The notes under the pieces are model-generated. The model was given only the letters and a program-made list of their open reading frames with translations. It ran no database searches and was not told the DNA's origin. The position numbers and the translations under genes were made by a program. Shown here piece by piece: positions 1-10,521 of a stretch of 64,000 nt of DNA. Numbering within the stretch: position 1 is the first letter of the stretch; each line of letters begins with the position of its first letter. Origin of the DNA: Babylonia areolata (taxonomy: Eukaryota; Mollusca; Gastropoda; Neogastropoda; Buccinidae); contig NC_134878.1 in assembly GCF_041734735.1 (NCBI RefSeq), positions 35,623,842-35,687,841 on the forward strand, read 5' to 3'.

Positions 1-372
1 GCCCGAATTTCATTGATATAGGTATGTCTTGCTCAGTCTAATTCAAAATAGGTGAACAGGTACAGGCCTACATGCAGCTTTGTAATGCTTTCCCTGGGGA
101 CAGAAGCCCGAATTTCACTCGGTGATAGAGGTATGTCTTGTTCAATCTAATTCAGAACAGGTGAATAGGTATAGGCCTACATGCAGTTTTGTAATGCTCT
201 CCCTGGGGAGAGAAGCGCGAATTTCACACAGAGAAATGATTATTAAATCTGTTGTGACAAAAAAAAGAGTGACACAATACAATACGATACAATACAATAC
301 AATGCAATACAATACAATACGATACGAGATTATGCGATACGATAATATACGATACAATACAATATACAATAC
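1..372 (+). repeat. SINE family A, 3' part, tandemly duplicated, with AATAC-type tail
   Basis: Two tandem copies of a roughly 106-bp segment, each beginning near GCCCGAATTTCA (1 and 107), run into a tail containing CACAGAGAAAT and TTGTGACAAAA and then an imperfect pentanucleotide tract (about 280-372). The same tail ends the SINE copy at 21880-22270, so this is the 3' part of a tRNA-derived SINE whose head lies outside the window or is lost. It lies in the intron downstream of exon 2 of the minus-strand ankyrin gene. The duplication is seen directly; the SINE label comes from comparison with the other copies here. Confidence 0.6.
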
Positions 373-376
373 TGAC

Positions 377-605
377 TGCAGCAAGTATCGGACGCAGTCC
401 ACGTGGCCGTAGATGGTGGCCAGACGTCTGGGCGTGTCTCCGTACTTGTCCTTCAGGTCAACGGGCACGTGCGCCGCGTGCAGCGCCCTCAGGGCAGGGA
501 CCCGGTTACTCTCTGCCGCACAATGCGCCGGGGTCCATCCTGTGGTGGTACGTGCTGTGCCCTTGGCACCGTTCTCCAGCAGCAGGCGTATGCACTCCAC
601 GTAGC
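377..605 (-). CDS. ANKRD66: Ankyrin-repeat protein, exon 2 (ANKRD66-like), partial gene
   Basis: The minus-strand exon encodes ankyrin repeats: a repeat ending YVECIRLLLENGA, a second with TGWTPAHCAAESNR, and a third with KYGDTPRRLATIYGHVDCVRYLL. The GWTPAH...AAES and GDTPRRLA.IYG blocks resemble what I recall of ANKRD66 rather than a generic ankyrin array. An acceptor (CAAAG before 605) joins exon 1 in phase 1 and restores QKGYVEC. The donor is probably GT at 376-375; one four bases further on is possible. A CGTT/CATT tetranucleotide repeat (plus strand about 616-660) forms the pyrimidine tract of the acceptor. The gene continues off the left edge. Ankyrin repeats bind protein partners; no specific partner can be inferred. 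Confidence 0.7.
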
Positions 606-1514
606 CTTTGTGGTTGAACAACGAACGAACGAACGAACGAATGAATGAATGAATGAATACAATAGCTAGCCAGTGGATGCGTTCCACCGCTTAGCCTGTA
701 GTTAAAACAACAACAACAACAAAAAACCAACTGATTTGAAAAAAAAATCACTAATTAAAGTAAATAAAGTGAATGAATAAATGAATAGATGAAAGAAAAC
801 GTGTATGAGAGGTTGATTTATTTTTCACTTTTTTTTTCTAACGAATAAGTTCCACGGTTACCATTAGAAAGCCAGTAAATAAAGAGATATATAAAGAAAT
901 ACATTTATAGAGAAAGAAAGAAAGAATTAAACAAACAAATAAACTTGTAAATAAACACAGAAAAAGAAAGAAAGAAGCTTATCAAGGGTATGCGAGGAAT
1001 CATTCAACTGTTGTTGTTTTTTTGTTGTTGTTGTTGCTTTTTGTTTGTTTGTTCTTAGAGAACAAGTTCCGCAAATACCACAAAAATTGAAGCGCTCGGT
1101 AACGAGCTAGCTACGCAAACTAGTGTAAACAGGAAACACACACACACACACACACACACGAAAACACACACACACACACACAAACACGAAAACACACACA
1201 CACACACACACACACGAAAACACACACACACACACACAAAGAAAAAAAAAAAAGAAAGGGTAAACAGCAGATGAAACCGTTTGGTTTCATCGCAACAAAT
1301 ACATACTCCGTTCACTTTTTTCTTCTTGATATTGCTGTTTGTTGTTGTTGTTTTTCTCTGTTATTTGCATGCATACGATGCGACTCTCGGCCTTCCCCGG
1401 CCGGGACCGTCGCCAAACACGCACGCACGCTCAGCAATGATCCCGCCCCGGTTCCCCCATCCACCCCCCAACACCCCCCCTCCCCCCAGGCTCCTACATA
1501 CGTCACGTACAGAC
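606..1514 (-). other. Intron 1 of the ankyrin gene, with microsatellites
   Basis: The intron lies between the donor at 1514-1513 (AAAG then GTCTGT) and the acceptor at 607-606. It holds the tetranucleotide tract at 616-660, A- and T-rich simple sequence at 700-1060 and an interrupted CA/CACGAAAACA array at about 1135-1240. No other coding segment is seen. Confidence 0.6.
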
Positions 1515-1671
1515 CTTTCTGGCAGGCCCAGTGGAGAGCGGTGCGATTGCCGGAGTCGACGTCCTTTAGGTTGAGGTCGTACTTGCCCGTCTTGATGAGC
1601 TCCTCCAGGGAGTCGTAATCCCCCGTGGAGGCAGCATCATGGATCTCCAGCCCCGTTCCGGACATCCTCAC
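1515..1671 (-). CDS. ANKRD66: Ankyrin-repeat protein, exon 1 with start codon (ANKRD66-like)
   Basis: This minus-strand exon of 157 nt begins MRMSGTGLEIHDAAS and reads through LEELIKTGKYDLN and KDVDSGNRTALHWACQKG, a first ankyrin repeat with the usual TALHWA block. It ends in phase 1 at 1515 before a GTCTGT donor, matching the phase of the exon at 605. The first ATG (1671) is taken; an internal Met two codons on is an alternative. The short N-terminus directly followed by ankyrin repeats fits a small ankyrin-only protein. No promoter motif was recognised upstream, where CA- and TGATGATG-type simple repeats begin. Confidence 0.65.
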
Positions 1672-1765
1672 TCCTCCCGTCCTCCCTGACTGACTGTGGT
1701 GCTGGTGGTCTGTCTGACTGTAATGATGATGGTGATGATTGTGATGATAATGGTGATGATCAGAA

Positions 1766-2084
1766 TTTCGTATTTTGTATTTCTTTTTATCACAACAGAT
1801 TTCTCTGTGTGATTTCTCTGGGTTGCTTTCCCCAGGGAGAGCGCGTTGCTACACTACAGCGCCACCCTCTTTTTTTTTCTTTTGTTTCCCTGCGTGCAGT
1901 TTTATTTGTTTTTTTTTCCTATCGAAGTAGATTTTTCTACAGAATTTCGCCAGGAACAACCCTTTTGTTGCCATGGGTTCTTTTACGTGCGCTAAATGCA
2001 TGCTGCACACGGGACCTCGGTTTATCGTCTCATCCGAACCGATGACTAGCGTCCAGATCACCACTCAAGGTCTAGTGGAGGGGG

Positions 2085-2118
<34 letters not shown>

Positions 2119-2195
2119 GGAGAGAGAATATTGACGGCTGAGCCGTGATTTGAACCAGCGCGCTCAGATTCTCTCGCTTTCTAGGCCATAACTCC
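1766..2195 (-). repeat. SINE family A, near full-length, minus strand
   Basis: Read on the minus strand, a tRNA-like head with a B box (GGTTCAAATC, about 2149-2160) is followed by a body sharing CTGGACGCTAGT, GAACCCATGG and TTTGATAGG-like blocks with the copy at 21880-22270, and a tail with CACAGAGAAATCTGTTGTGA. A G-tract of about 35 nt on the plus strand (near 2083-2117) expands a C-rich stretch present in the other copies. Internal tRNA promoter boxes are typical of RNA polymerase III transcribed SINEs. Confidence 0.7.
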
Positions 2196-2196
2196 A

Positions 2197-2330
2197 CTCC
2201 AGAATCAGAATCAGAATCAGAATACCTTTATTATCCGTAGAGAAATTAGTGTGGTGAAGTCTGTGATACACGATGATCTGATGGTTGGTATGATGCATAG
2301 TGATGATATGGCACAAACTGCTCCCCACTG
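2197..2330 (-). repeat. Probable LINE 3' tail with TCAGAA repeats
   Basis: Repeats of TCAGAA run into TACCTTTATTATCCGTAGAGAAATT, which looks like the reverse of a LINE 3' terminus with a short-repeat tail. No coding sequence is attached. The call rests on resemblance to CR1/L2-type tails only. Confidence 0.3.
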
Positions 2331-2408
2331 ATGACATGTCTAAGCGCCTCATACGGAACAACACAGACATGATAGTGGATAATAGCATATCACAGCTATA
2401 TCTATAAT

Positions 2409-2441
<33 letters not shown>

Positions 2442-2491
2442 CACACACACACATATCACACACACACATATCACACACACAGATATATATA
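2409..2491. repeat. CA/TA microsatellite at the LTR element's left flank
   Basis: CA repeats with CATATCACA interruptions end in ATATATA directly against the LTR. The matching right flank (12946-13017) is TA then TG repeats, so the element sits inside a former CA/TA/TG microsatellite. Confidence 0.8.
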
Positions 2492-4915
2492 TGTGACCAA
2501 GCGCGCTATGCTTGCTCCAACACTATTCACGCACAAGCCACAGCAGACGACAGTTTTCCCTCATAACCCGCGCACAGAATGTGTGACGTCACTCCGCTTA
2601 CATCATTTTGTCCTCCTCGCCAGACACCTGCTCACAGCTCGCCCAATGTCGCATCCCGGTACGTCATTGGCTGAGAGCAAACTTGTGTTTCTGTTCCACA
2701 GTATTTAATTAATAGCTCTTTTGTTAGATCAGTAAACTACTAGTATTATATACTGGCAGAATCGTCTTAACTCCATCTTTAAATCTATTCCATTTATGTT
2801 TGCCTACGTGAAACTGATTTAACGCAGTTTGTAATTTTCAGCGACGAGCTCGTTAAAACTGACCCTGTTCAGGTGACTTAAATTAAGATTATAAATTCAT
2901 CTTAAATAATCAACACTTCATTTTACACTCATTATAAAGTAGGCGTTGAGCTCTTTCTTTTGCAACTTATCCGATGCAAATCGGTTCAGTAATCATCTAG
3001 AAATCTGTCACTGAACACCTTGTAACAAGCACAGTTCTCATCAGATTTCTTCAGATTAGTGACGATTTGGTTTGCAGCCCACGTGATTGTCTTTGTAGTT
3101 CGCCTAATTTGTATAAATTGGCCGAGCGGGTGATGAGTGGTCACTTCCACACCCGAGCCAGCCGCGGCCAACACCTGCTCCCTTTGTCTCTTGCTGTGTA
3201 GTGGTCAGTGTCGTTCCCACAACAGCATCTCGCTACGTATGGCTGTAAGTACTATTGTGTAGAATGTGTTGACTTGTGAAAGGTATCCTTCGACACAGTA
3301 CTTGTGTTCATATAAGTATGTTCAGTTGTTGCTTTGTTCAGTTAATTCTTTGTTTAGTTATGGCTTTGACATGACAGGCACAGCTCGGTTATGATTGATT
3401 TAGAAAATCGCCATGTCGTCATATGTTCGTAGCAGTATTCCATTTGATTCTTTTTACGTCAGTCAATGACGTCTCGGGATACAAGAAAGTCTGTTCCAGA
3501 ATGTTCTAGGGGATGACTCATTCTCTCTCATCTGCTGTCACTGAAGGTTAGGTTACTTATCCCCGCTTCAGCGGAGACGATTTAAATGTTGAGCGCAAGC
3601 TTAGCTATACTCATATTTGGCTTTGATGCAACGGATAACTTGTGTAAGTTCATTCTCCACTTAATGGTTAAGCCATGATGGTGCTTCACTTACTCTCTGG
3701 TCTATCAGGTTGCCAGTATTATATCTAAGCCACTGATTCTCCATCTTGTTTACTATTCAGGTATTATCTTACATGCTGATCTCGGTTGTACTGCTACAGT
3801 GTGCTCAGTACTCTAAGATGTGTGTAGTATTCTGTTGAGGTGATTACAAGATAGTGTTTGATTAATATCAGTTATTGGTTAACACCACCTGATATGCATC
3901 AGTCTGTTAATTGTAAGTTAGTTATCATGCTCTCTCCTATACGGCTTATTCCCGTATAGTGCTACAGGATAAACTGCTTCATTTGAGTCACTTTGACACA
4001 GTATAAGCTTTTTGAGTCCAGACCAAGTAATAGTCTTTCCAGCTCAGTTATCATGCCTTCTCCTATACGACATACTCCGGTATAGTGCCACATGATGATT
4101 GATTCATTTGAGTCGCTTTAAATTTAATACAGCTGAAATAGTTTTCCATGGATTAGGTTGTTTGGTTACTTTACTAATTAAGTATAACCCTAGCCCTTTA
4201 GTTGCATGGTCTTGGGGACCAGGTGAAGAATAACAGACATGTTGCTTTTATGAGTTTACTGTGTATGTGTACTTGATAGTGAGTATATTTTATAAATTAT
4301 ATGTTAAATATTTTATGTACTAAGTTTGGGGTTTGATTTCCCATTTGGAGTTGATAGGATGAGTTTGTTGTATTTTGATAATTATGTTGTTATTATTTAC
4401 TATAAGGTATGTTAGTATTAATGGTACTTGACTAAGGGAGTTGCATATAGTTGTTTTGGGCAAATACCAAACCCAGAGGTAGGCACAGCACTGTGTATGC
4501 TCCATGCTACCCACATCCATGAATGACTGACTTCCCACTTATGGTGCTTCCAGTGTTCATGTATTGTAGAATATGGTTTTTGTGTTTCGGTTTGGTTTTG
4601 TTTCCCTCCTTTATGCTTTGTTGATGCGGGTACTCTACCAGTCTTGGTCTTTGCCTCATGTATGTTCATTGTTATACATACATTCAACGTTGACATTGTA
4701 TTTATGGCTTTTATTTGTTTGTGTCTTGCAGGCACTGTTTTTCCTGTAATAGCTGTAGTAAATAAACAACTGAAAGGGCGTCCGCTTTCATATGTTCCTG
4801 CCTGCACGAGAACCTGCTATCTTTTACTACTCTTAATTCCTCATTCCACTCCAACAATACCCTTACCCCTATCTCCACTCCACTCCAACCCTACCCTTAC
4901 CCCGAGTCCATCACA
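2492..4915 (+). repeat. Left LTR (2424 bp)
   Basis: Nearly identical to 10522-12945 at a constant offset of 8030. It contains a TATA-like TATAAATT near 3112, AATAAA-like sequence near 4759 and two diverged tandem copies of a roughly 120-bp block (about 3921 and 4042, sharing TCTCCTATACG and GTATAGTGC). The length is large for this family, where LTRs are mostly a few hundred bases. Confidence 0.93.
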
Positions 4916-4919
4916 CAAT

Positions 4920-4935
4920 TGGCGCTGCGAGCAGG
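4920..4935 (+). promoter_or_regulatory. Primer-binding site
   Basis: TGGCGCTGCGAGCAGG begins four bases after the left LTR. The leading TGG pairs with a tRNA CCA end, as expected for a minus-strand primer site. I could not assign the tRNA. Confidence 0.7.
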
Positions 4936-5009
4936 ATTTCTTAAGGAGCAGAAAGTCACCATCTTACGACAACAGGAAAACAGTGCAGCTGAATACAGCA
5001 AACTGAGCA

Positions 5010-5924
5010 ATGGCAAACGAAGCACACGCCATCACCCTCCGCCCCCACAAGCTGCCCAAGTTCTCTGGGGAGGAAGGGACATTAGATGTCGAGGACTTCA
5101 TCCGCGAGGTAAGGCTGGCCCTCGAACTCCAGCCCTTACCAGACTCAGTAGCAGCGGGGTGGCTCCTCGCTTCGCTGGAAGGCCGGGCCCGACAGGAAGT
5201 CATCAGACTGCCGACTGCCGACGTAAACTCGCCAGACAAAATTTTAGAGTTGATCAAGGAAAACTGGGGGGAGCAGCGCGATGGCCCCACACTGGCAGCT
5301 GCCTTTTATAAACGCCAACAGGGCGTGGGGGAAACAGTGGGGGAGTATGCCTCTCAACTAAGGACCCTTTGGATGAAAGCCAACCACGCACAGGCCCACG
5401 TACTGCCACCAGAAGTGCTCTGTCCAACTTTTGCCAATGGCCTTCATCCAGCTGCTTTACGTTGCGACATAAAGCGGATCCTCAGGGAACACCCAGGCAC
5501 CACCTTTGAAGAAGCCAAAAGGGAGGCCCAGAGGTGGATGAGAGAGGACAACCCAGACCCATTAGACCAGTTTGCGGTGGCAAGGATCGCTCGACTGGAG
5601 GCTCGAATTGAGGCCCTCACCACTGCACGGGCATCTGCACCTACACCTGCACCGGCACCTGCAGCTACACCTGCACCTGCTGGCCAGAGAGAAGTCGCGT
5701 GGGCCCCACCAAGACTGCCACAGCCATCTCAGCACATGCGCCGGGATCAACAACCCCTGCGACAAGGACAACCACTCAAGCAAGAAGCAAGAGATGGAGG
5801 GAGATCACGACCACGCTGTCTGTGGTGTAGTCGTTTCGGCCACACTGAGCAACAGTGCCGCACCAAGCAGCGGTACATGCAGCAACGGGGAGGCAAGCCA
5901 GGACAACGACAGGGAAACTTCTAA
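5010..5924 (+). CDS. gag: Gag of the Ty3-type element
   Basis: A 304-residue frame. Residues 8-180 are a helical capsid-like region (KLPKFSGEEG, FIREVRLALEL, ending in FEEAKREAQRWM). An Ala/Pro-rich linker follows, then a basic nucleocapsid part with one CCHC knuckle (CLWCSRFGHTEQQC, near residue 273). The ATG at 5010 is the first after the primer site. The frame overlaps pol by about 70 nt, with pol in the -1 phase, the arrangement in which many Ty3-type elements use programmed -1 frameshifting to make Gag-Pol. Confidence 0.85.
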   Translation: MANEAHAITLRPHKLPKFSGEEGTLDVEDFIREVRLALELQPLPDSVAAGWLLASLEGRARQEVIRLPTADVNSPDKILELIKENWGEQRDGPTLAAAFYKRQQGVGETVGEYASQLRTLWMKANHAQAHVLPPEVLCPTFANGLHPAALRCDIKRILREHPGTTFEEAKREAQRWMREDNPDPLDQFAVARIARLEARIEALTTARASAPTPAPAPAATPAPAGQREVAWAPPRLPQPSQHMRRDQQPLRQGQPLKQEARDGGRSRPRCLWCSRFGHTEQQCRTKQRYMQQRGGKPGQRQGNF

Positions 5925-8900
5925 CCCCCGTTGCCATCAGTAGGCAGGCAACGGGGGGCGGGAACACGCTGATTGGCCAGTGCCCCACAGCAGACATCAC
6001 TCTCAACAACCAAGTGGTGTCTGCACTGATCGACACAGGAAGCGAGGTGACCACAGTGACTGAGACATGGGCAGCGAAACATCTCAGTCATTTGAAACTA
6101 CAGGACTGCCACATCACAGTCAGGGCTGTCAACGGCGCAGAGGTACCATACACTGGCATCTACGTCGTCGACATCCAGCTGTTCGACCAACACTGCCCCA
6201 ACGTTCCAGTCCTTGTTGTCAAGGAGCCCACAGATCCAGCCATGCAGCAACGCAAAATGCACCTGCCTGTACTGCTGGGCATGAATGTCCTGGGTCCATG
6301 TCTATCGAAAGCCCAGGGCCTTCCTCCCTACCTCCAGACCGCTATCCGTGAGATTCATCTTGACAACGTCTCCACAAGAGGAATGGCACGGACACATCAG
6401 AAATGCTGCATCCCTGCAAACTCTATGGCAACAGTACGAGTGACTGGGAATGAAACTGCTAACCACCTCTTTGCTTCTCCACTGGCCCAACCACTCCCAG
6501 GAGGGCTTCTCCTGGTGCCAACACTCATTGCTGCTGACAAAGCTTCCCGGTATGTTCGTCTGGCCAACCTTTCACAGGAAGACAAATTCCTGCCAGCACG
6601 CACTCCTGTGGCAACCCTCCATGCTGTTGTTGCAGTTGAGAGCCCAGACAACATCCAGGTCACAGCACATGCCAATGAACTTGTTGTCTCCCTCCAAACC
6701 AATGCTTGCCCACCTACCCCTCCCCCTCCCCAATCTACTCCTTTCCCCTCTTTCGATGGCACCGCTACTCAGCAACAACAACTCCAGGAACTGCTGTCTA
6801 GGCATGCGACTTGCTTCTCCACAGGAGAGAATGATCTGGGTTATACAGATGCAGTCTATCATCGCATCCGAACGACAGACCCCGCACCAGTGGCCCAGCC
6901 ATATCGCCGAATACCTCCACACCAGTTCCAGGAAGTACAGGACCACATCAAGGGGCTCTTAGCAAAAGATGTCATTGTAGAGAGCTACAGCCCCTATGCA
7001 GCCCCAGTCGTCGTGGTCCGGAAGAAGGATGGCAGTCTTCGCCTGTGCGTAGACTACAGACGCCTCAACTCCAAGACAGTAGGCGACGCATACCCACTAC
7101 CACGGATCCAGGAATCCTTTGATGCCTTGGTGGGAGCCCAGTATTTCTCAACACTCGACTTGGCCAGCGGCTACCACCAGATAGCTATGCACCCGGACGA
7201 CCAGCACAAGACCGCCTTCATCACTCCTACAGGCCTCTTTGAGTATACTCGAATGCCCATGGGGTTGGCTTCTGCTCCAGCTACATTCCAGCGGCTTATG
7301 CAGTCAACAATGTCAGACTACCTGTTCCAGTTCCTCTTGGTATACCTGGATGACCTTTTAGTCTACTCCAAGTCATTTGAGGAGCATCTGGGACATCTGG
7401 ATGCACTGCTGGGTCGCATTGCACAGACTGGTTTGAAACTCCGTCTGGACAAATGCCAGTTCTTACGCCGAGAAGTCACCTACCTGGGCCACACCATCTC
7501 TGCAAATGGCGTAAGCTGCGAAGCTGGCAAAGTCGACGCTGTCAGGAATTGGCTGAAGCCGACCACTCTGAAAGACCTCCGCAGCTTCTTGGGATTCGCC
7601 AGTTATTACAGGGGTTTCATTCATCGCTTCTCTCACACCGCCGGTCCTCTCCATGACCTAGTGGCTGAGGCAGCAAAACAGGGAAGAAAGAAACTGCTGA
7701 TCACCCGACTATGGCAGCCCAAGCATCAAGTGGCATTTGATCAGCTAAAGACGGCCCTCACAACAGCTCCAGTCCTTGGCTATGCAGATTTCACAAAGCC
7801 CTTCATCATGGAAACTGATGCCAGCCATGACGGGTTGAGTGCCATACTCTCCCAGGACCAGGATGGGGGTCGACGTGTCATTGCGTATGCCAGCCGTCGT
7901 CTACGCCCCACTGAGAAGAACCAGGCTACGTACAGCAGCATGAAGCTTGAGTTCTTGGCCATGAAGTGGGCCATCACAGAGAAGTTCCGGCACTATCTCA
8001 TAGGTGCCACCTTTGTTGTCCTCACGGACAACAACCCATTGGTCCACTTCCAGACTGCGGCCCTTGGTGCCTTGGAGCAAAGATGGGCATCCCAGCTAGC
8101 CCAGTTCACCTTCGAGGTGAAGTACCGGCCAGGTAGAGCCAACCCTGCTGACGCCCTGTCCCGATTACCATTTGTTTCCCATCCCCCATCCATATCCACT
8201 CCGATGCCCCCAGAAGTTGCACTTTCAGAAAGTGCCCTTTGCAACCACCAGAGCGTCAGCACAGCAGTTATCATACCCCCTGATGGTGACGTGCCACCAA
8301 CTCCGTCCCCAACTCAGGAGACTCTGCTGCCACGACTCAGCAGACCCGAACTCCGACAGCTCCAGCTGGAAGATGTGATCATTGCACCCGTGCTGACAGC
8401 CTGGCCATCCAAGCCAAAAGCCAGCCAAGACCGTCAGGTACGCACCCTGTTGCAGCAGCATGCCCGACTGGTCTGCGAAGACGGTGTCCTGCTCAGGCAG
8501 ATAACGGACCCCAAATTTGGAGCTTCCAAGCAACTGGTCCTCCCGAGCATGCTTCGCCCCGATGTCCTCGAGATGGTACATGACCGCATGGGACATCAAG
8601 GTTACGAGCGGACCATGGATCTGCTGAGACCTCGTGTTTACTGGCCAGGTATGTATGCTGACACAAAAGCATATCTTACCAGATGTCAGCGCTGCACCAT
8701 GAACCGCCTGCCCTCCAAGATTCACACCCCAGTTACCCCTTTACTGGCCAGCCGCCCACTAGAAGTCCTAGCCATCGACTTCACCAGACTGGAACCTGCG
8801 AGTGACGGCCGGGAATCCATCCTAGTTGTCACGGATGTCTTCAGCAAGTTCACACAAGCCATCCCAACCCGCAACCAGGAAGCTTCATCCGTTGCCCAGG

Positions 8901-9847
8901 CCCTGGTGCGAGAATGGTTCCAGCGTTACGGGGTACCAGAAAGAATCCACAGCGACCAAGGCCGTGACTTTGAATCCAAACTGGTCAAGGAGCTGTGCCG
9001 CATCTATGGCGTCAAGAAGACCAGAACAACACCATACCATCCCCAGGGTAACGCCCAGTGTGAGCGGTTCAACCGATCCCTCCATGATCTGCTGCGCACC
9101 CTACCACCGGAGCAGAAGAGACGCTGGCCCATACATCTGCCGGAGGTTGTGCAGGCGTACAACAACACGCCTCATGCCTCCACGGGGTTTGCCCCACACT
9201 TTCTTTTGTTTGGACAGGAACCCAGGCTCCCGGTAGACGATCTTCTAGGGCGCCCTGAACCAACAGCCGCAGGAGCTGTGGACTGGGTGAGGCAGCACCG
9301 ACAGCGACTCCAGGTGGCACACCAGAGGGCACTACACCAACTGCAACAGGCAGCCCTGCAACGTGCCAAGTTCAACAGGCAACACAGCACAGCCCATGAT
9401 CTACACGTTGGGGACTACGTCTACGTAAGGAACCGAGTCCTGGGCCGCAACAAGATACAGGACTTCTGGCAGCCAGACCTCCACCAGGTGACTAACCGCC
9501 CCTATGGACACCTACATGTCTACTCCGTGGTGCCATTGTCGGGTGGCCCCGAAAAGGTAATCAACAGAAAACACCTGCTGCCGGCAACTGAACCCATCGC
9601 AGACTGGGAGCCAGAACAGCCCAAACAGCAACCTCCAGTTCCATCTCCACAAGACTCTGACACAGACTCTGATGATGAGGTATGGTTTATAATACCACCC
9701 CATCCCCAGCCCAGGTGTGGAACTCCTCCACCCGACACTGCGTCAGAAGCACCCGAGGCCACAGCCCAGAACGACCTGCCTGCAGCATTGGCCCCTGTGC
9801 AAAGACGGTCCCAGCGCCTCAAAGAGAAGGCCAGAATTAAGAATTGA
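5855..9847 (+). CDS. pol: Pol of the Ty3-type element (PR-RT-RNase H-IN)
   Basis: A single 1330-residue frame. Domains in order: aspartic protease (SALIDTGSE, residue about 60), reverse transcriptase with YLDD (about 497), RNase H (METDAS near 650, LTDNN near 725, then RPGRANPADALSR), and integrase with an HHCC zinc region (about 908-945) and the D, D and E positions near 973, 1032 and 1067. A GPY/F-like module follows (about 1190-1250), then a Ser/Asp- and Pro-rich tail. No chromodomain is evident. All usual catalytic motifs are present, so the copy looks whole. It is probably expressed as Gag-Pol, so the ATG at 5855 need not be a real start. Confidence 0.9.
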   Translation: MPHQAAVHAATGRQARTTTGKLLTPVAISRQATGGGNTLIGQCPTADITLNNQVVSALIDTGSEVTTVTETWAAKHLSHLKLQDCHITVRAVNGAEVPYTGIYVVDIQLFDQHCPNVPVLVVKEPTDPAMQQRKMHLPVLLGMNVLGPCLSKAQGLPPYLQTAIREIHLDNVSTRGMARTHQKCCIPANSMATVRVTGNETANHLFASPLAQPLPGGLLLVPTLIAADKASRYVRLANLSQEDKFLPARTPVATLHAVVAVESPDNIQVTAHANELVVSLQTNACPPTPPPPQSTPFPSFDGTATQQQQLQELLSRHATCFSTGENDLGYTDAVYHRIRTTDPAPVAQPYRRIPPHQFQEVQDHIKGLLAKDVIVESYSPYAAPVVVVRKKDGSLRLCVDYRRLNSKTVGDAYPLPRIQESFDALVGAQYFSTLDLASGYHQIAMHPDDQHKTAFITPTGLFEYTRMPMGLASAPATFQRLMQSTMSDYLFQFLLVYLDDLLVYSKSFEEHLGHLDALLGRIAQTGLKLRLDKCQFLRREVTYLGHTISANGVSCEAGKVDAVRNWLKPTTLKDLRSFLGFASYYRGFIHRFSHTAGPLHDLVAEAAKQGRKKLLITRLWQPKHQVAFDQLKTALTTAPVLGYADFTKPFIMETDASHDGLSAILSQDQDGGRRVIAYASRRLRPTEKNQATYSSMKLEFLAMKWAITEKFRHYLIGATFVVLTDNNPLVHFQTAALGALEQRWASQLAQFTFEVKYRPGRANPADALSRLPFVSHPPSISTPMPPEVALSESALCNHQSVSTAVIIPPDGDVPPTPSPTQETLLPRLSRPELRQLQLEDVIIAPVLTAWPSKPKASQDRQVRTLLQQHARLVCEDGVLLRQITDPKFGASKQLVLPSMLRPDVLEMVHDRMGHQGYERTMDLLRPRVYWPGMYADTKAYLTRCQRCTMNRLPSKIHTPVTPLLASRPLEVLAIDFTRLEPASDGRESILVVTDVFSKFTQAIPTRNQEASSVAQALVREWFQRYGVPERIHSDQGRDFESKLVKELCRIYGVKKTRTTPYHPQGNAQCERFNRSLHDLLRTLPPEQKRRWPIHLPEVVQAYNNTPHASTGFAPHFLLFGQEPRLPVDDLLGRPEPTAAGAVDWVRQHRQRLQVAHQRALHQLQQAALQRAKFNRQHSTAHDLHVGDYVYVRNRVLGRNKIQDFWQPDLHQVTNRPYGHLHVYSVVPLSGGPEKVINRKHLLPATEPIADWEPEQPKQQPPVPSPQDSDTDSDDEVWFIIPPHPQPRCGTPPPDTASEAPEATAQNDLPAALAPVQRRSQRLKEKARIKN

Positions 9848-10505
9848 CATTCTTTTCCTTTCCTTCCCCAGAATGGACAATTGAGGTTGAAATTCTAGTC
9901 TCACTTGCAACTAGGACTATTTCATCCACTCTATTTTTTTCTAGTCTTGCCTCTCCCATGGCCTTTTCTGCCATGTGGCCAGTGCAAAACAACCTGTTTC
10001 ATCTCTTATGTACATTTTTTATTTTGTTTTCATTCCAACCAGTTTGGGTGGACTTCATATTTTGTGGGTTTTGGTGTACTTTTTTTTTCTTCTATTTTTT
10101 TTATTCTTGCCTCCCCAAGGCCAATCCTGCTAAGTGGTCTTTGCAAAGACAAATATTTGTTGTTGAAATGCTTGCTTCTTAATTTTAAGCACTAGTCGGG
10201 CAATCATGTGATACATAGATTGATATGCACAAAACTGAATGCTTTCCAACCCCTTCTCTATATCAAACTCTTCAAAGTTAAGTTAGGATGCATTTGACTA
10301 AACTCTTAACTTAACCTGGCTAAAGCCACTTTGAATATAGAAGTAGAGTATTGTTCCTAAGAATGTTGCAGTCATTTCACATTCGCTTAGCTATTAGTTA
10401 TCAGCTAAATTATCTCCCTTACCTGCCCAATAATTCTTGTTTGATGCTCAGCTAAGTCTCCTCACAAGAATTACTTTAAATTAACCATCGCGGACGATGG
10501 TTTTC
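9848..10505 (+). other. Non-coding stretch between pol and the polypurine tract
   Basis: AT-rich sequence with no convincing frame. Two related blocks (TCTTGCCTCTCCCATGGCC near 9945 and TCTTGCCTCCCCAAGGCC near 10106) suggest an old internal duplication. Confidence 0.6.
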
Positions 10506-10521
10506 AAAAGATGGGGGGAGG
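10506..10521 (+). promoter_or_regulatory. Polypurine tract
   Basis: AAAAGATGGGGGGAGG lies directly against the TGTGA start of the right LTR, the standard position of the plus-strand primer. Confidence 0.85.

Noticed and set aside
1055-1315. Cys/Val-rich open frame
   Set aside because: It is a translation of a CA microsatellite; the same applies to frames at 13242-13710, 14267-14690, 22459-22751, 38549-38861 and 61809-62077 (apart from the LINE end in the last).
4320-4807. Frames of 72-129 codons inside the LTR, repeated at 12350-12837
   Set aside because: Identical in both LTRs only because the LTRs are identical; no domain, and they oppose the element's strand.
6302-9822. Many reverse- and alternate-frame ORFs across pol
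   Set aside because: Shadows of a GC-rich coding frame with clear protease, RT, RNase H and integrase motifs.
9848-10505. Possible envelope-like third gene in the LTR element
   Set aside because: No open frame with signal peptide or transmembrane layout; Phe-rich frames come from T-tracts.
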